NCBI RefSeq assembly: GCF_008764295.1
Contig: NZ_VTQX01000030.1
Location: forward strand, 1 to 49,914
DNA length: 49,914 nt
From: Bacillus methanolicus
GTDB lineage: Bacteria; Bacillota; Bacilli; Bacillales; Cytobacillaceae
Direction: 5' to 3'
Positions within the stretch are counted from its first letter, which is position 1, and the number at the start of each line of letters is the position of its first letter. Shown in pieces: positions 16,034 to 29,819 of the stretch. The notes below the pieces were generated by a model that worked only from the letters and a program-made list of their open reading frames with translations, did no database searches and was not told where the DNA came from. The position numbers and the translations under genes are program-made.

Positions 16034-16990
16034 ATGGCTTATATTTTGCTCATAATCGGCTTTGCCCTGTTAATAAAAGGAGCTGATTTTTTTGTTGAAG
16101 GCTCCTCTAATATCGCTGCCCTGCTCAAAATTCCACCGATGATTATCGGCCTGACGATCGTTTCCTTTGGAACGAGCTCACCTGAAGCTGCTGTCAGTAT
16201 TACCGCGGCGCTTAACGGAAATGCCGGTGTGACCCTTGGAAATGTTGTCGGGAGCAATATTTTTAATATTACTTTAGTTATTGGAATCACAGCATTCCTT
16301 AATCCTTTAAAGGTCGAAAGCGATACGATCCGTAAAGAAATTCCATTCACACTTTTAGCAAGTGTTGCTTTGCTGATTATGATTAGTGATATTTCTCTCC
16401 AATTTTTTAATGCGAATTCACTTACACGCGGGGATGGACTCATCCTGCTATTGTTTTTTGCCATTTTCATGTACTACGTTATTGAGATTGCACTTAATAG
16501 TAGGGAAAAAGAACTTCAGGAGGAAACTAACCAAAAGACTGGCTCTTGGGGTAAAAACATTATCTTTACAATTGGCGGACTTATCGGAATTATTTTAGGC
16601 GGTAATCTAGTCGTCGATAGCAGTACAACCATTGCCTATTCGCTTGGAATGAGTGAAACATTAGTCGGTCTGACCATTGTTGCTATAGGGACATCTTTAC
16701 CAGAACTAATCACCTCTGTTACTGCTGCATATAAAAAGCTTAGTGAAATTGCCTTGGGCAATATTGTCGGAAGTAACATCTTTAATATATTGTTCGTACT
16801 TGGAGCATCATCTGCAATTTCCCCACTTCCAGTTGATGGAAAGCTGTTTACGGACGTTATCTTAATGATCGGCTTAACAATTGTTCTTTTCATCTTTTCA
16901 CGCTCCAATTATCGAATTGGTAAAATCGAAGGGTTGGTTATGGCCTTAGCCTATGTTGTCTATATGGTGTTCATTATTATGAGAAACTAA
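16034..16990 (+). CDS. CaCA-family sodium/calcium exchanger (YrbG-like)
   Basis: 318 residues, 10 or so hydrophobic helices. The two alpha-repeats of the CaCA family are plain: GLTIVSFGTSSPEAAVSI near residue 40 with GNVVGSNIFNITLVIG after it, and GLTIVAIGTSLPELITSV in the second half with GNIVGSNIFNILFVLG. These supply the ion-coordinating Glu in GTSSPE/GTSLPE and the Asn/Ser of GSNIFN. The protein would exchange Ca2+ or a similar cation for Na+ or H+ across the membrane; the substrate is not determined by the sequence. The start used is the third in-frame ATG, 9 bases after AAAGG. It is divergent from aceA. Confidence 0.9.
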   Translation: MAYILLIIGFALLIKGADFFVEGSSNIAALLKIPPMIIGLTIVSFGTSSPEAAVSITAALNGNAGVTLGNVVGSNIFNITLVIGITAFLNPLKVESDTIRKEIPFTLLASVALLIMISDISLQFFNANSLTRGDGLILLLFFAIFMYYVIEIALNSREKELQEETNQKTGSWGKNIIFTIGGLIGIILGGNLVVDSSTTIAYSLGMSETLVGLTIVAIGTSLPELITSVTAAYKKLSEIALGNIVGSNIFNILFVLGASSAISPLPVDGKLFTDVILMIGLTIVLFIFSRSNYRIGKIEGLVMALAYVVYMVFIIMRN

Positions 16991-16993
16991 CTT

Positions 16994-17028
16994 GATGAGG
17001 AATTGTCTTTCCTCATTTCGTTATTTTT
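16994..17028 (+). terminator. exchanger terminator
   Basis: ATGAGGAA, loop TTGTCT and TTCCTCAT form an 8-bp stem followed by TTCGTTATTTTTG, right after the stop. Confidence 0.7.
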
Positions 17029-17280
17029 GTGAAAAGATGAGCAAAATTAATTTTATGAATTTAGATGAATAGATATGATCTATATCGCAATATAGTGAAT
17101 TAATCATTATATTTTTCGTATTTTTATTCACATCCCTGAATTTTTCTGAATATTAATCCTATTCTAACGTTCTATCTATGTTATGATCTACAGGGTGTTT
17201 CAAATCGAGTTAGGAAAACTCGTTCATTTTATTATACGAGCAACTTGCATTTCCTTGTATAGAAAGGGAGGTGAAGCAGA

Positions 17281-17388
17281 GTGATTTTTGGCCTTTCAAC
17301 AGCTACAGCATTGTGGTTACTCGTCCCTATGCCACTGTTAATCGTCTTATCAATCATCACATTTTTTACAGAAAAAGGAGAAGGATAA
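17281..17388 (+). CDS. symporter small accessory protein
   Basis: A 35-residue peptide with one hydrophobic helix (ATALWLLVPMPLLIVLSIIT) and the short polar tail TEKGEG. The start is GTG, 7 bases after GGGAGGTG, a strong site. It ends 6 bases before the ATG of the proline symporter, and the symporter's ribosome binding site (GGAGAAGG) overlaps its last codons, so the two are coupled. Very short proteins of this type preceding sodium/solute symporters are annotated in Bacillaceae as symporter small accessory proteins. I infer that it binds or stabilises the transporter; no mechanism is visible. Confidence 0.8.
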   Translation: MIFGLSTATALWLLVPMPLLIVLSIITFFTEKGEG

Positions 17389-17394
17389 AACAGC

Positions 17395-18864
17395 ATGGAT
17401 ATCAACTTACCCACGTTCGTCTCAATCATTATTTATTTAACAGGAATGTTATTAATTGGATTTATTGCAGCACGTAAAACAAGTGATTTAACAGATTATG
17501 TACTTGGTGGACGCAGGCTTGGAGCTGGTGTAGCGGCATTAAGTGCTGGAGCTTCTGATATGAGCAGTTGGCTCATGCTCGGATTGCCAGGGGCTGTCTA
17601 TTTAGGTGGACTTGGTGAAATCTGGCTGCCTATCGGGCTCGCCATTGGAGCCTATTTAAATTGGCAGTTTATCGCCAAACGTTTCAGAGTATATACGGAA
17701 GTTGCAAATGACTCAATTACCGTTCCAGACTTCTTTGAAAACCGATTCCATGATTCATCGAAAATACTTCGCGTTGTTTCCGCAATCGTTATTTTAGTAT
17801 TTTTCACATTTTACACATCCTCCAGCCTTGTTGGTGGCGCCATTTTATTAGAAAATTCATTTGGAATGGACTATTTTGTCGCGTTATGGGTTGGTGCAGC
17901 AGTAATCGTTTCATACACCTTTTTCGGCGGGTTCTTAGCTGCGAGCTGGACTGATTTTATTCAAGGAATACTAATGTTCTTAGCTCTTATCATTATTCCT
18001 GGCGTGGCAATTTATGAACTTGGTGGTTGGCATGAAACAGTCCAGCAAATTAGAAATATTGACCCCTCATATCTCAATGTGTACAGCGGTGCTACTGCAA
18101 TAGGAATAATTTCATTATTGGCCTGGGGATTAGGTTATTTTGGGCAGCCTCATATTGTCGTTCGCTTTATGGGAATTAAGTCAACAAAAGAAATCCCGAA
18201 AGCACGGCTAATCGGAATGGTCTGGATGATTCTTTCTCTTTTTGGAGCATTATTTGTCGGTCTTGCTGGGATTGCTTACTTTGCTGATTCACCACTTGAA
18301 AATGCAGAAACTGTTTTTATTATGTTTTCACAAGTATTATTTAATCCCATCGTAGCAGGATTCTTGCTGGCAGCCATTCTCTCAGCAATCATGAGTACAG
18401 TTGATTCGCAGTTACTCGTTTCTTCAAGTGCACTTGCACAAGATTTCTATAAATCTATTTTTCGAAGAAACGCTTCCAAAAAGGAAGAAATGATTGTTGG
18501 CAGAATTGCTGTTTTAGGAATTGCCGTCATTGCCATTCTCCTCGGGTATGATCCAAACAGTAAGGTATTAGAGCTAGTCAGCTATGCTTGGGCTGGCTTC
18601 GGCGCTTCATTTGGTCCGGTCATTATTTTAAGCTTATATTGGAAGCGAATGACTCGAAATGGTGCGCTCGCTGGAATTATAGTTGGGGCACTGACCGTCA
18701 TTATTTGGGCAAGCATTTCTGGTGGCATATTTGACTTATATGAGTTAGCACCAGGCTTCTTATTTGCCTGGAGTGCGATTGTCGTTGGAAGTCTGCTAGA
18801 TAAAACACCAGATAAAAAAGTTCAGCAACAGTTTGAAAGGTTTAAAACGAAGTTGAAAGAATAA
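17395..18864 (+). CDS. putP: sodium/proline symporter (PutP/OpuE family)
   Basis: 489 residues, about 13 transmembrane helices, of the sodium:solute symporter family. Diagnostic stretches are DYVLGGRRLGAGVAALSAGA near residue 35, the segment DMSSWLMLGLPGA, the helix FFGGFLAASWTDFIQG and SAIMSTVDSQLLVSSSA. These match the proline transporters PutP and OpuE. In B. subtilis the osmostress transporter opuE lies between camS and gatC, a position similar to this one. The nearby pruA instead suggests uptake for catabolism. The sequence does not separate the two roles. Upstream, a -10-like TATGAT near 17182 and a 6-bp hairpin (17206-17222) precede the small accessory gene. Confidence 0.92.
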   Translation: MDINLPTFVSIIIYLTGMLLIGFIAARKTSDLTDYVLGGRRLGAGVAALSAGASDMSSWLMLGLPGAVYLGGLGEIWLPIGLAIGAYLNWQFIAKRFRVYTEVANDSITVPDFFENRFHDSSKILRVVSAIVILVFFTFYTSSSLVGGAILLENSFGMDYFVALWVGAAVIVSYTFFGGFLAASWTDFIQGILMFLALIIIPGVAIYELGGWHETVQQIRNIDPSYLNVYSGATAIGIISLLAWGLGYFGQPHIVVRFMGIKSTKEIPKARLIGMVWMILSLFGALFVGLAGIAYFADSPLENAETVFIMFSQVLFNPIVAGFLLAAILSAIMSTVDSQLLVSSSALAQDFYKSIFRRNASKKEEMIVGRIAVLGIAVIAILLGYDPNSKVLELVSYAWAGFGASFGPVIILSLYWKRMTRNGALAGIIVGALTVIIWASISGGIFDLYELAPGFLFAWSAIVVGSLLDKTPDKKVQQQFERFKTKLKE

Positions 18865-18896
18865 TAAAAAACGGGGCCTGCAAAGACCAGTAGCAC

Positions 18897-19011
18897 GTTT
18901 TCGGAATTATGATTGTTTTTCCGGAATTACACGGAAATTTTCGGAATTGTTACTCATTTTTCCAGATTACACAGGAATTTCCGGAATTACTTATCATTTT
19001 TCCGGAATCCA
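18897..19011. repeat. tandem TTCCGGAA array, period 20-21 bp, six units
   Basis: TTTTCGGAATT / TTTTCCGGAATT motifs start near 18901, 18921, 18941, 18962, 18981 and 19002. Units alternate in their tails (ACACGGAAA type and TTACTCA type), giving a 40-bp higher-order repeat. The core TTCCGGAA is palindromic. It lies between the convergent putP and pruA genes. No protein frame is preserved. Confidence 0.8.
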
Positions 19012-19064
19012 ATCGCCGCGGCAATAGTATGCACTTAAATTTTTTTGCGGCTTCATTATAAACT

Positions 19065-19100
19065 AAAAAACCGCATTCCGTGTACTTCGGAATGCGGTTT
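19065..19100 (-). terminator. pruA terminator
   Basis: AAACCGCATTCCG and CGGAATGCGGTTT are perfect complementary arms with a 7-base loop; on the minus strand TTTTTAG follows. It lies 17 bases past the pruA stop. Confidence 0.92.
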
Positions 19101-19116
19101 AACTAACTTGATTTTA

Positions 19117-20664
19117 TTAATACATTTCAGATGTTGTCTTAGCTTGTAAGTGAAGAAGTAGGTAATCTGGGCCGCCAGCTTTAGAGTCTGTTCCAGACAT
19201 GTTGAAGCCACCAAATGGTTGGTAACCAACAATTGCTCCCGTACATCCGCGGTTGAAGTATAAGTTTCCAACATGGAAGTCTTCACGCGCTTGTTCCATA
19301 TGTTCACGATTTGTTGTAATAACAGCACCGGTTAAACCATATTCAGTATTGTTGGCAATTTCTAATGCTTCATCAAAGTCTTTTGCTTTTGTGAAGCCGA
19401 CAACTGGGCCAAAAATTTCTTCCTGCATCAATCTTGCTGTTGGTGAAAGATCTGCAAAGACAGTAGGCTTAATGAAGAAGCCTGTAGAGCTATCGCCTTC
19501 TCCTCCAGCCATTAAGCGACCTTCCTCTTTTCCAATTTCGATATAACTCATAATTTTATCAAAAGCTGCTTGATCAATAACTGGACCCATATAATTATTT
19601 TGATCTTCCGGGTTTCCTTGAGTCAGTTGGTTTGTTAATTCGACAACACGATTTAGTACTTGATCGTACACATCCTCTACGACTACTGCACGTGAGCAAG
19701 CTGAACATTTTTGTCCAGAAAAACCGAAGGCAGATGCAACAATCGATTGAGCAGCAAGCTCTAAATCAGCTTCCTTATCCACGACAATGGTGTCTTTTCC
19801 ACCCATTTCAGCAATTACTCGCTTAAGCCAAATTTGACCTTCATTCAATTTTGACGCTCTTTCATAGATTCGTAGGCCGACATCACGAGAACCGGTAAAG
19901 CTGATGAAACGAGTATCCTTATGGTCAACTAAATAATCGCCAACCTCTGCCCCACTTCCTGGGACGAAATTCAATACCCCTGCAGGTAGCCCTGCTTCTT
20001 CCATCACTTCTACGAATTTAGCTGCAACAACTGGTGTTGTAGAAGCTGGTTTTAATAGAACAGTATTTCCTGAAACGATCGCGGCAACTGTCGTTCCAGC
20101 CATAATGGCTAACGGGAAATTCCATGGTGAAATAATAACACCTACACCAAGTGGAATGTAATCATAACGGTTATATTCATTTGGACGGCTTTGTACTGGA
20201 ACACCGTTTTTTAGTTTTAACATTTGACGAGCGTAAAACTCTAAGAAATCAATCGCTTCTGCTGTATCAGCATCAGCTTCTCTCCACGGTTTTCCAGCTT
20301 CTTTTGTTAATAAAGCTGAAAATTCATGCTTGCGTCGACGAATGATCGCAGCTGCTTTAAATAACACATCTGCACGCATTTCAGGCTTTGCTTTTTTCCA
20401 TGTTTTAAACGCTTTTACAGCTGCCTGCATCGCTTGCTCAGCAAGATCCTTATTAGCCTTCGAAACACGCCCAATGACTTCAGTCTTGTTCGCTGGATTA
20501 ATAGAAACAATTTTATCCTCAGTGGCAATGCGCTCACCACCTATGACGAGGTCATAATCCTTTCCTAAATACCCTTCAACTGTTTTTAAAGCTTGTAAAT
20601 AGCCTTCACGTTCCTTTTCTACTGAAAAATCTGTAAATGGCTCATGCTTATATGCCTGTACCAA
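19117..20664 (-). CDS. pruA: L-glutamate gamma-semialdehyde (P5C) dehydrogenase
   Basis: 515 residues, the RocA/PruA-type aldehyde dehydrogenase that oxidises pyrroline-5-carboxylate (as glutamate semialdehyde) to glutamate with NAD+. The catalytic Cys320 lies in [13 protein letters not shown] and the general base Glu286 in VIAEMGGKD. The cofactor region GSRDVG at about 258-263 and the PWNFPLAI loop are present. The start is TTG after AAGGAGGCGG; no ATG fits. It converges with the proline symporter, and the two could cover uptake and the second step of proline use; a proline dehydrogenase is not in the window. Confidence 0.95.
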   Translation of the reverse strand: MVQAYKHEPFTDFSVEKEREGYLQALKTVEGYLGKDYDLVIGGERIATEDKIVSINPANKTEVIGRVSKANKDLAEQAMQAAVKAFKTWKKAKPEMRADVLFKAAAIIRRRKHEFSALLTKEAGKPWREADADTAEAIDFLEFYARQMLKLKNGVPVQSRPNEYNRYDYIPLGVGVIISPWNFPLAIMAGTTVAAIVSGNTVLLKPASTTPVVAAKFVEVMEEAGLPAGVLNFVPGSGAEVGDYLVDHKDTRFISFTGSRDVGLRIYERASKLNEGQIWLKRVIAEMGGKDTIVVDKEADLELAAQSIVASAFGFSGQKCSACSRAVVVEDVYDQVLNRVVELTNQLTQGNPEDQNNYMGPVIDQAAFDKIMSYIEIGKEEGRLMAGGEGDSSTGFFIKPTVFADLSPTARLMQEEIFGPVVGFTKAKDFDEALEIANNTEYGLTGAVITTNREHMEQAREDFHVGNLYFNRGCTGAIVGYQPFGGFNMSGTDSKAGGPDYLLLHLQAKTTSEMY

Positions 20665-20868
20665 TCAAACCGCCTCCTTAGCACTGATTATGTAAGAAAA
20701 TTCCACAAATGACTTAAAGAAAAACGAACTTTTTCATAAAGAGACACAATAGTTCGTATTTTTAAAATAAGCCTTTATGAAATTGACTAACCTAGTATCC
20801 ACTCACATTCTATCAGTTTTACTTATATCGTTCAATAATCTTAGAATAGTCTTTATTTTAAGATTATT

Positions 20869-20896
20869 AGCCAAGGCCTCAATTGAGGCCTTGGCT
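20869..20896 (-). terminator. catalase terminator
   Basis: A perfect GC-rich palindrome, AGCCAAGGCCTC and GAGGCCTTGGCT, four bases past the catalase stop. The following tract on the minus strand is AT-rich (AATAATCTTAAAATAA) rather than a clean T-run. A second inverted repeat AATAATCTTA / TAAGATTATT lies next to it (20833-20868). Confidence 0.65.
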
Positions 20897-20899
20897 TGG

Positions 20900-22537
20900 T
20901 CAATATGGGTCTGAAGGGTGTCCCATTTGTTCCGCCTGTTGCACCGCTTCCTCCGTTTTTGTAGTGCCGATTGGTCCATGACCAGCATCCACTTGCATCA
21001 TCTTCAATCCTTCCGCAACTCGCTTACCATAATCTGGGTCACACTTTGTTAAATGTTCGACCATTGCATCCTGTATTTCCTTCCGGCAGGAGTGTAGGGT
21101 ATTAACAAGATTATTAATTAATTCATTACGCTCCCACTCATTAAATCTACGATATGTTTCACCCGCTTGACCATAGTTATTCTGACGCTCGATCGCCTCT
21201 CGTTTTACTTCACCCTCGACGTGTGGTGTGTACTCCTTGCCTACCTGCTTCGCTTCTTTTAATCCACCGATAATCGAAGGTTCATAATTGACATGAGGAT
21301 TTTGATGGGTACCTTGGTCCACTCGGTATTCCATTTGACCTCCTCTTTGATTTGTTGCTACATGCTTCTTCGGAGCATTGATAGGCAGTTGTAAATAATT
21401 AGCTCCAACCCGATAACGCTGCGTATCCGAATAGGCGAATGTTCTCCCTTGAAGTAATTTATCATCAGAGAAGTCTAGTCCGTCTACTAAAACCCCTGTT
21501 CCGAATGCAACTTGTTCAACTTCCGCATGAAAGTTTTGCGGGTTTTTGTTTAAAACTAACTTCCCGACCTTTCTCCATGGTACATCATCCTTATACCAAA
21601 GTTTCGTTGGATCAAGTGGATCAAAGTCCCATTCGGGATGCTCATCATCTGAGATAATTTGTACATACATCTCCCACTCAGGATATTCTCCTTTTTCAAT
21701 GGCTTCATACAAGTCCTGTGTAGCATGATTGAAATTTTTCCCCTGAATTTCTTCCGCTTCTGCTTGGGTTAAATTTTTAATCCCTTGCAAAGGCTCGAAA
21801 TGATACTTGACTAGCACTGCTTTGCCCTCATCGTTGACCCAACGATAAGCATGAACTCCTGAGCCCTGCATTTGACGATAGTTAGCTGGTATTCCCCATG
21901 GAGAAAATAAAAACGTAATCATATGCATTGCTTCTGGAGATTGCGAAATAAAATCAAAAATTCTTTCCCCGTCTTGAATATTCGTTACAGGATCTGGTTG
22001 AAATGCATGGACTAAGTCTGGAAATTTTAACGGATCACGAATAAAGAAGATTTTTAGGTTATTACCAACTAAATCCCAATTTCCATCCTCTGTATAAAAT
22101 TTGACAGCAAACCCGCGCGGATCTCTTAAAGTTTCAGGCGAGTGTTTACCATGATTGACAGTAGAAAAGCGAACAAATACAGGCGTCTTTTTCCCCTTTT
22201 CCTGAAAAAGCTTTGCCCTTGTATACTTTGAGATTGGTTCATCCCCGACCGTTCCATAGGCTTCAAAATACCCGTGTGCTCCTGCTCCTCGTGCATGGAC
22301 GACCCGCTCTGGAATACGCTCTCTGTCAAAATGGCTGATCTTTTCCAGAAAATCATAATTCTCAAGCGTCGTCGGTCCACGATTACCGACCGTTCTAACA
22401 TTTTGATTATCCGTGACAGGGTGGCCTTGACGGTTGGTTAATGTATCCTCTGTCTCATTCTCACCTGTCTTGTTTTTCAACACTTCCTCTGAGCCTTCCA
22501 CATTTGTTCCAAAGTATTCATTTTCCTTTTTATCCAT
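20900..22537 (-). CDS. monofunctional haem catalase
   Basis: 545 residues. Catalase disproportionates hydrogen peroxide. The catalytic His81 lies in [15 protein letters not shown], the distal Asn in [16 protein letters not shown], and the proximal haem ligand Tyr in [16 protein letters not shown]. The N-terminus is about 35 residues longer than that of the 483-residue KatA of B. subtilis, and the C-terminus is also extended (DAGHGPIG tail). The start is the ATG after AGAGAGGTAGACCT; a frame 48 bases longer has no ribosome binding site. No PerR box (TTATAATTATTATAA type) is evident upstream, so regulation is unclear. It could be a vegetative or a spore catalase. Confidence 0.94.
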   Translation of the reverse strand: MDKKENEYFGTNVEGSEEVLKNKTGENETEDTLTNRQGHPVTDNQNVRTVGNRGPTTLENYDFLEKISHFDRERIPERVVHARGAGAHGYFEAYGTVGDEPISKYTRAKLFQEKGKKTPVFVRFSTVNHGKHSPETLRDPRGFAVKFYTEDGNWDLVGNNLKIFFIRDPLKFPDLVHAFQPDPVTNIQDGERIFDFISQSPEAMHMITFLFSPWGIPANYRQMQGSGVHAYRWVNDEGKAVLVKYHFEPLQGIKNLTQAEAEEIQGKNFNHATQDLYEAIEKGEYPEWEMYVQIISDDEHPEWDFDPLDPTKLWYKDDVPWRKVGKLVLNKNPQNFHAEVEQVAFGTGVLVDGLDFSDDKLLQGRTFAYSDTQRYRVGANYLQLPINAPKKHVATNQRGGQMEYRVDQGTHQNPHVNYEPSIIGGLKEAKQVGKEYTPHVEGEVKREAIERQNNYGQAGETYRRFNEWERNELINNLVNTLHSCRKEIQDAMVEHLTKCDPDYGKRVAEGLKMMQVDAGHGPIGTTKTEEAVQQAEQMGHPSDPY

Positions 22538-22619
22538 AGGTCTACCTCTCTTTTCATTAATAGTTAACACTATCAATATGCGCATTGAGAGGACATTTTA
22601 TGAAAAAAAGGTAATTTTT

Positions 22620-22916
22620 TCAGAGAGATTTTGTTAACCCAATGATCTCAGGAACGATAAGAAATAAGATAAGCCCTGCACAAACGAGGAGCGCACCAAA
22701 TAAATAGTATAATTGCTTTTTGCGATAATTTTGGATGATGAGTATAACGTTGGAAACAAGCATGATAAACAGAAGCCAAAGAGAATTTCCTTTCTCAATC
22801 AACTCACCATTTTCGGTTGCAAAATACCCCATTATCATAAATAAAACAGAGGTAATAAAGAAAAATATCTTTCCACTTTTATTCCAACCTGATGTTTCTA
22901 CTTTATTTTCTCCCAT
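22620..22916 (-). CDS. small membrane protein, function unknown
   Basis: 98 residues from the ATG 10 bases after GGGG; a start 21 bases earlier has no site. Three hydrophobic helices (IFFFITSVLFMIMGYF, LWLLFIMLVSNVILII, LYYLFGALLVCAGLILFLIV) alternate with basic loops. I do not recognise the family. It lies just upstream of the catalase in the same direction. Confidence 0.6.
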   Translation of the reverse strand: MGENKVETSGWNKSGKIFFFITSVLFMIMGYFATENGELIEKGNSLWLLFIMLVSNVILIIQNYRKKQLYYLFGALLVCAGLILFLIVPEIIGLTKSL

Positions 22917-23407
22917 AGATGATTTGCCCCTTTTCATACGTTATTCACTGTTGTTAAGTTGCTTCTCTCCGTTGGTTTTGCTCAAAATAACCTTCTTCGT
23001 AACCAGAATCCATACTTTTAACTGGTTCAATCCTTCCGGCTCCAAATTTGATCGCTTCCTAACAGCATGGCTAGTCTCTTCATCCGCTAGATTCCTCACT
23101 TCCAAGCATTGAAGATACCCAAATAGTACAGACAATAAACCTACAAGATACAAGTACGTTTGTAATCAGTCAAAGTTTCCAATTATCCAATGAAGTTTCC
23201 CTCAAAAATGACTTCAACTCATTCATGTGTTTGTTCGCTCTACTCCTTTTGCCATATCAGCAGAATAGTTATTGGAGCCTCTTGCTTGAAGAACAGTCCT
23301 CTATTGCCGGTTTCTTCTCGTAATCGTTTAGTCTTTTGTCCAATCAAACGTTTGTACAATTCCTTAATTACACTGCTTGTGTTCAATAATCACTCATTTT
23401 CATTTAC
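22917..23407. other. 491-bp gap without a supported gene
   Basis: A minus-strand frame at 22941-23153 (70 residues, containing EVRNLADEETSH and KVWILVTKKV) runs up to the small membrane protein gene, but no good ribosome binding site precedes it and no family is recognised. A plus-strand frame at 23190-23471 overlaps the Nudix gene and looks like chance. The region may hold decayed coding DNA. Confidence 0.4.
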
Positions 23408-23887
23408 TCAGGCGAAATCGTGGAGAATTTTCACGGTTTCATTACTTTTCCCTTCTGCTGTTTGCTCATGAATTTCATAGATTTCAAATGTCCCTTTTTC
23501 AAAGAACAGCGGGAATCTTTTTCTAAACCATGGTTGCATCGGTAAATTTAATGCGTCCTTAATCGGCACCCAGTGCAGTTCCCCCTCAGGCGGATGCTCC
23601 AGCAACTCTCCTTCGAATGATTTCGCTAAGTAATTAAAGACCATATAGCGATATTTTTGTTGTGGATCAACAAACTCCGCCAATCCTTTATAGATTAGCT
23701 CATTAACCTTTAATCCCGTCTCCTCTCGAACTTCACGAATTGCCCCCTCTGTCAAACTTTCTGGAAAATCAACTTTTCCACCGGCTGCGATGTATCCTGG
23801 AAATCCCCGCTCACTCGGTCTATTAATTAATAACACTTTATCCCCATCCTGCACTAAACACATGGTGAACATATCAACTTTGACCAT
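23408..23887 (-). CDS. Nudix hydrolase (MutT/YvcI-like, 8-oxo-dGTP diphosphatase group)
   Basis: 159 residues from the ATG that follows AAAGGAGAAATATAGCA; the longer frame to 24007 would run through the preceding terminator and gene and is rejected. The Nudix box GX5EX7REVXEEXG is complete from Gly37 (GGKVDFPE) to Gly58 (REVREETGL), giving the metal-binding Glu residues. Such enzymes hydrolyse nucleoside diphosphates linked to other groups; the 8-oxo-dGTP role is only the usual label for close relatives. The C-terminal half includes LHWVPIKDALNLPMQPW. Confidence 0.85.
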   Translation of the reverse strand: MVKVDMFTMCLVQDGDKVLLINRPSERGFPGYIAAGGKVDFPESLTEGAIREVREETGLKVNELIYKGLAEFVDPQQKYRYMVFNYLAKSFEGELLEHPPEGELHWVPIKDALNLPMQPWFRKRFPLFFEKGTFEIYEIHEQTAEGKSNETVKILHDFA

Positions 23888-23918
23888 TGCTATATTTCTC
23901 CTTTTTAAGCATATGTAT

Positions 23919-23952
23919 GAAAAACAGACCATTGCCGAATCGAATGGTCTGC
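23919..23952 (-). terminator. terminator after the 70-residue membrane protein
   Basis: On the minus strand AGACCATT, a 9-base loop and AATGGTCT are followed by GTTTTTC. It separates the small membrane-protein gene from the Nudix gene. Confidence 0.85.
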
Positions 23953-23975
23953 TATGCGAATATACGAAGTCTCCT

Positions 23976-24188
23976 TTATTTTTGGACAAATGCTCTAAAC
24001 ACTCCACGAATCACACTAAAAATGATGACTAGACAAATGATCAATACAATCATGCGATTGAACCCATTCGGTTCCCCAAAAATCAATAGAAATAGATCAG
24101 CAAAGCTATAAGGAACAAGAACTGGAAGGAGAAATAATCCCGTTAAAATCCCTGCAGCCAATAATATGAGATATCTTTTCTTATTCAT
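23976..24188 (-). CDS. small membrane protein, function unknown
   Basis: 70 residues with two hydrophobic helices (YLILLAAGILTGLFLLPVLV and MIVLIICLVIIFSVI) and basic ends (MNKKR, RAFVQK). The ATG follows GGAGGGACTAA, a strong site, and a terminator follows the stop, so it is a real monocistronic gene. I do not recognise its family. Confidence 0.7.
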   Translation of the reverse strand: MNKKRYLILLAAGILTGLFLLPVLVPYSFADLFLLIFGEPNGFNRMIVLIICLVIIFSVIRGVFRAFVQK

Positions 24189-24254
24189 TTAGTCCCTCCG
24201 ATCGCTTGCATGACATCTTTATTTTAATTCTAACATAAAATTCCAGCATCGAAC

Positions 24255-24299
24255 GTAAAAAAAGCCTAAATTGACGCACGACAATTTAGGCTTTCATTT
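24255..24299 (-). terminator. terminator of the pcrB-pcrA-ligA-camS operon
   Basis: AAAGCCTAAATTG and CAATTTAGGCTTT are perfect arms around an 8-base loop, followed on the minus strand by TTTACG. It is adjacent to the camS stop. Confidence 0.9.
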
Positions 24300-24301
24300 A
24301 T

Positions 24302-25468
24302 TTAATTGTAAATATGCACAAATGGGTCATTTTGATCGACTTTGCGAACGATTAATGCTTCCGGTCCATTCACAGAAGAGATGTTCACTTCAACCGAAAT
24401 ATAGTTTGGAAAATGATCCGATAGTATGCCTGCCACATACTGAGTAAACCCGATCGTCTCCGCTTTTCCATAAAACTGAATGGGGATACTGATGCTTAAA
24501 TCCTGAAGTTCATTATCGCTATAAAAGGCTTTTCCAATTACGCCATTAAAGTTTGGGAAGAATTTTTCCACATCCTGTTTGAAATTTAAAAAGGACGTTA
24601 AATCATCTCGATAATTATTTTGAGCATCTGTTGATGGGAATAGAACATAGTCCTCCTTCACACTTTCCCAACTACCAAGTTTGGAACTGCCCTCTGATAC
24701 ATTGGCATAAGCAAAGAAATTTCCTGGTACTACAGATGAGTTGCTTTCCTGTTCAAACAATGCTATGGTGATCGGTACTTTTTCCAACCCTTTAATTTGT
24801 CTTAAACGCGTTACAACCTCTTGCGCAATTTTTTTCCCTTCTCTATCCAGTTGGGCATGATCAATCTTTGTTTCAAATGTTGGCCCATACTGGATTTCTT
24901 GAAAATAGTGAACGGAGTTTAACGCTAAGCCGATGACAACTCCTCCGAGACGGGCCGTTTCGCCTTCTCTCACAAGATAATTATGCTCCAAAATATGAGC
25001 CAAATAAATGGGGTTTTCTTTATTCCTTGTTTTTACATCGCCTTTGCCCGGATCTGCAGGGTTAAGACCGATATTTTCTTCTGGTTTGATCTTCACTTGC
25101 TCTAATTGCTCATCCGTATATTTTCGGTTCAGCCATAAACCCACCGTTTTTCTGTCCAAATATTGACCTTCTTGAAAGATAAATTTATCGGGATTAAAGA
25201 CGTTTTGGGCAATTCTCATCAACCCTGTTTCAAATTCATCAATATCATATCTTGTATTTAATTTGCTAACCGTTAAACCGCGGGCTTCCGAAGGTACAAA
25301 TGGTATAATGGTTTGATAATATTGATCAGATATTTTGTATTTTGGGATAATCGCTTTCTCTTTCGAATCATCCTTTTCCTGGACAATCTCCTGTTCTTTT
25401 TGAAAGTTAGGAGCGCAGCCAGTTAATAAAAGGAAAAAAGCTAAAACGACCAATGAGATCTTTCTCAC
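24302..25468 (-). CDS. camS: CamS family lipoprotein
   Basis: 388 residues. The signal peptide MRKISLVVLAFFLLLTG ends in a lipobox with Cys18, so this is a membrane-anchored surface lipoprotein. The mature part matches the CamS family (YerH in B. subtilis; in enterococci the cleaved signal peptide of homologues serves as a sex pheromone). Recognisable stretches are KISDQYYQTIIPFVPSEARG and SLNTRYDIDEFE-like KLNTRYDIDEFETGL. The cellular role of the lipoprotein itself is not known. It starts at GTG after AGAGGTGAATGTACC. It is the last gene after ligA, as in other Bacilli. Confidence 0.92.
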   Translation of the reverse strand: MRKISLVVLAFFLLLTGCAPNFQKEQEIVQEKDDSKEKAIIPKYKISDQYYQTIIPFVPSEARGLTVSKLNTRYDIDEFETGLMRIAQNVFNPDKFIFQEGQYLDRKTVGLWLNRKYTDEQLEQVKIKPEENIGLNPADPGKGDVKTRNKENPIYLAHILEHNYLVREGETARLGGVVIGLALNSVHYFQEIQYGPTFETKIDHAQLDREGKKIAQEVVTRLRQIKGLEKVPITIALFEQESNSSVVPGNFFAYANVSEGSSKLGSWESVKEDYVLFPSTDAQNNYRDDLTSFLNFKQDVEKFFPNFNGVIGKAFYSDNELQDLSISIPIQFYGKAETIGFTQYVAGILSDHFPNYISVEVNISSVNGPEALIVRKVDQNDPFVHIYN

Positions 25469-25519
25469 GGTACATTCACCTCTTAATTACGTAGTTAGTC
25501 CATCTTTTCTCTAGTACCC

Positions 25520-29754
<4,235 letters not shown>

Positions 29755-29819
29755 TCCTTCACCACCACACAAACATATGTTCTTTTTCTATTGTATAAGA
29801 GTTACGTTCAGCCTTCAAT

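Noticed and set aside
20803..20988. 61-residue minus-strand frame over the catalase end
   Set aside because: Shadow frame running through the terminator.
22538..22620. PerR box or sigma-F/G promoter before the catalase
   Set aside because: No sequence close to TTATAATTATTATAA; a GCATAT at the right place lacks a matching -10.
22941..23153. 70-residue minus-strand frame
   Set aside because: No ribosome binding site and no recognised family; kept only as a remark on the gap.
23190..23471. 93-residue plus-strand frame
   Set aside because: Overlaps the Nudix gene on the other strand and has no coding character.
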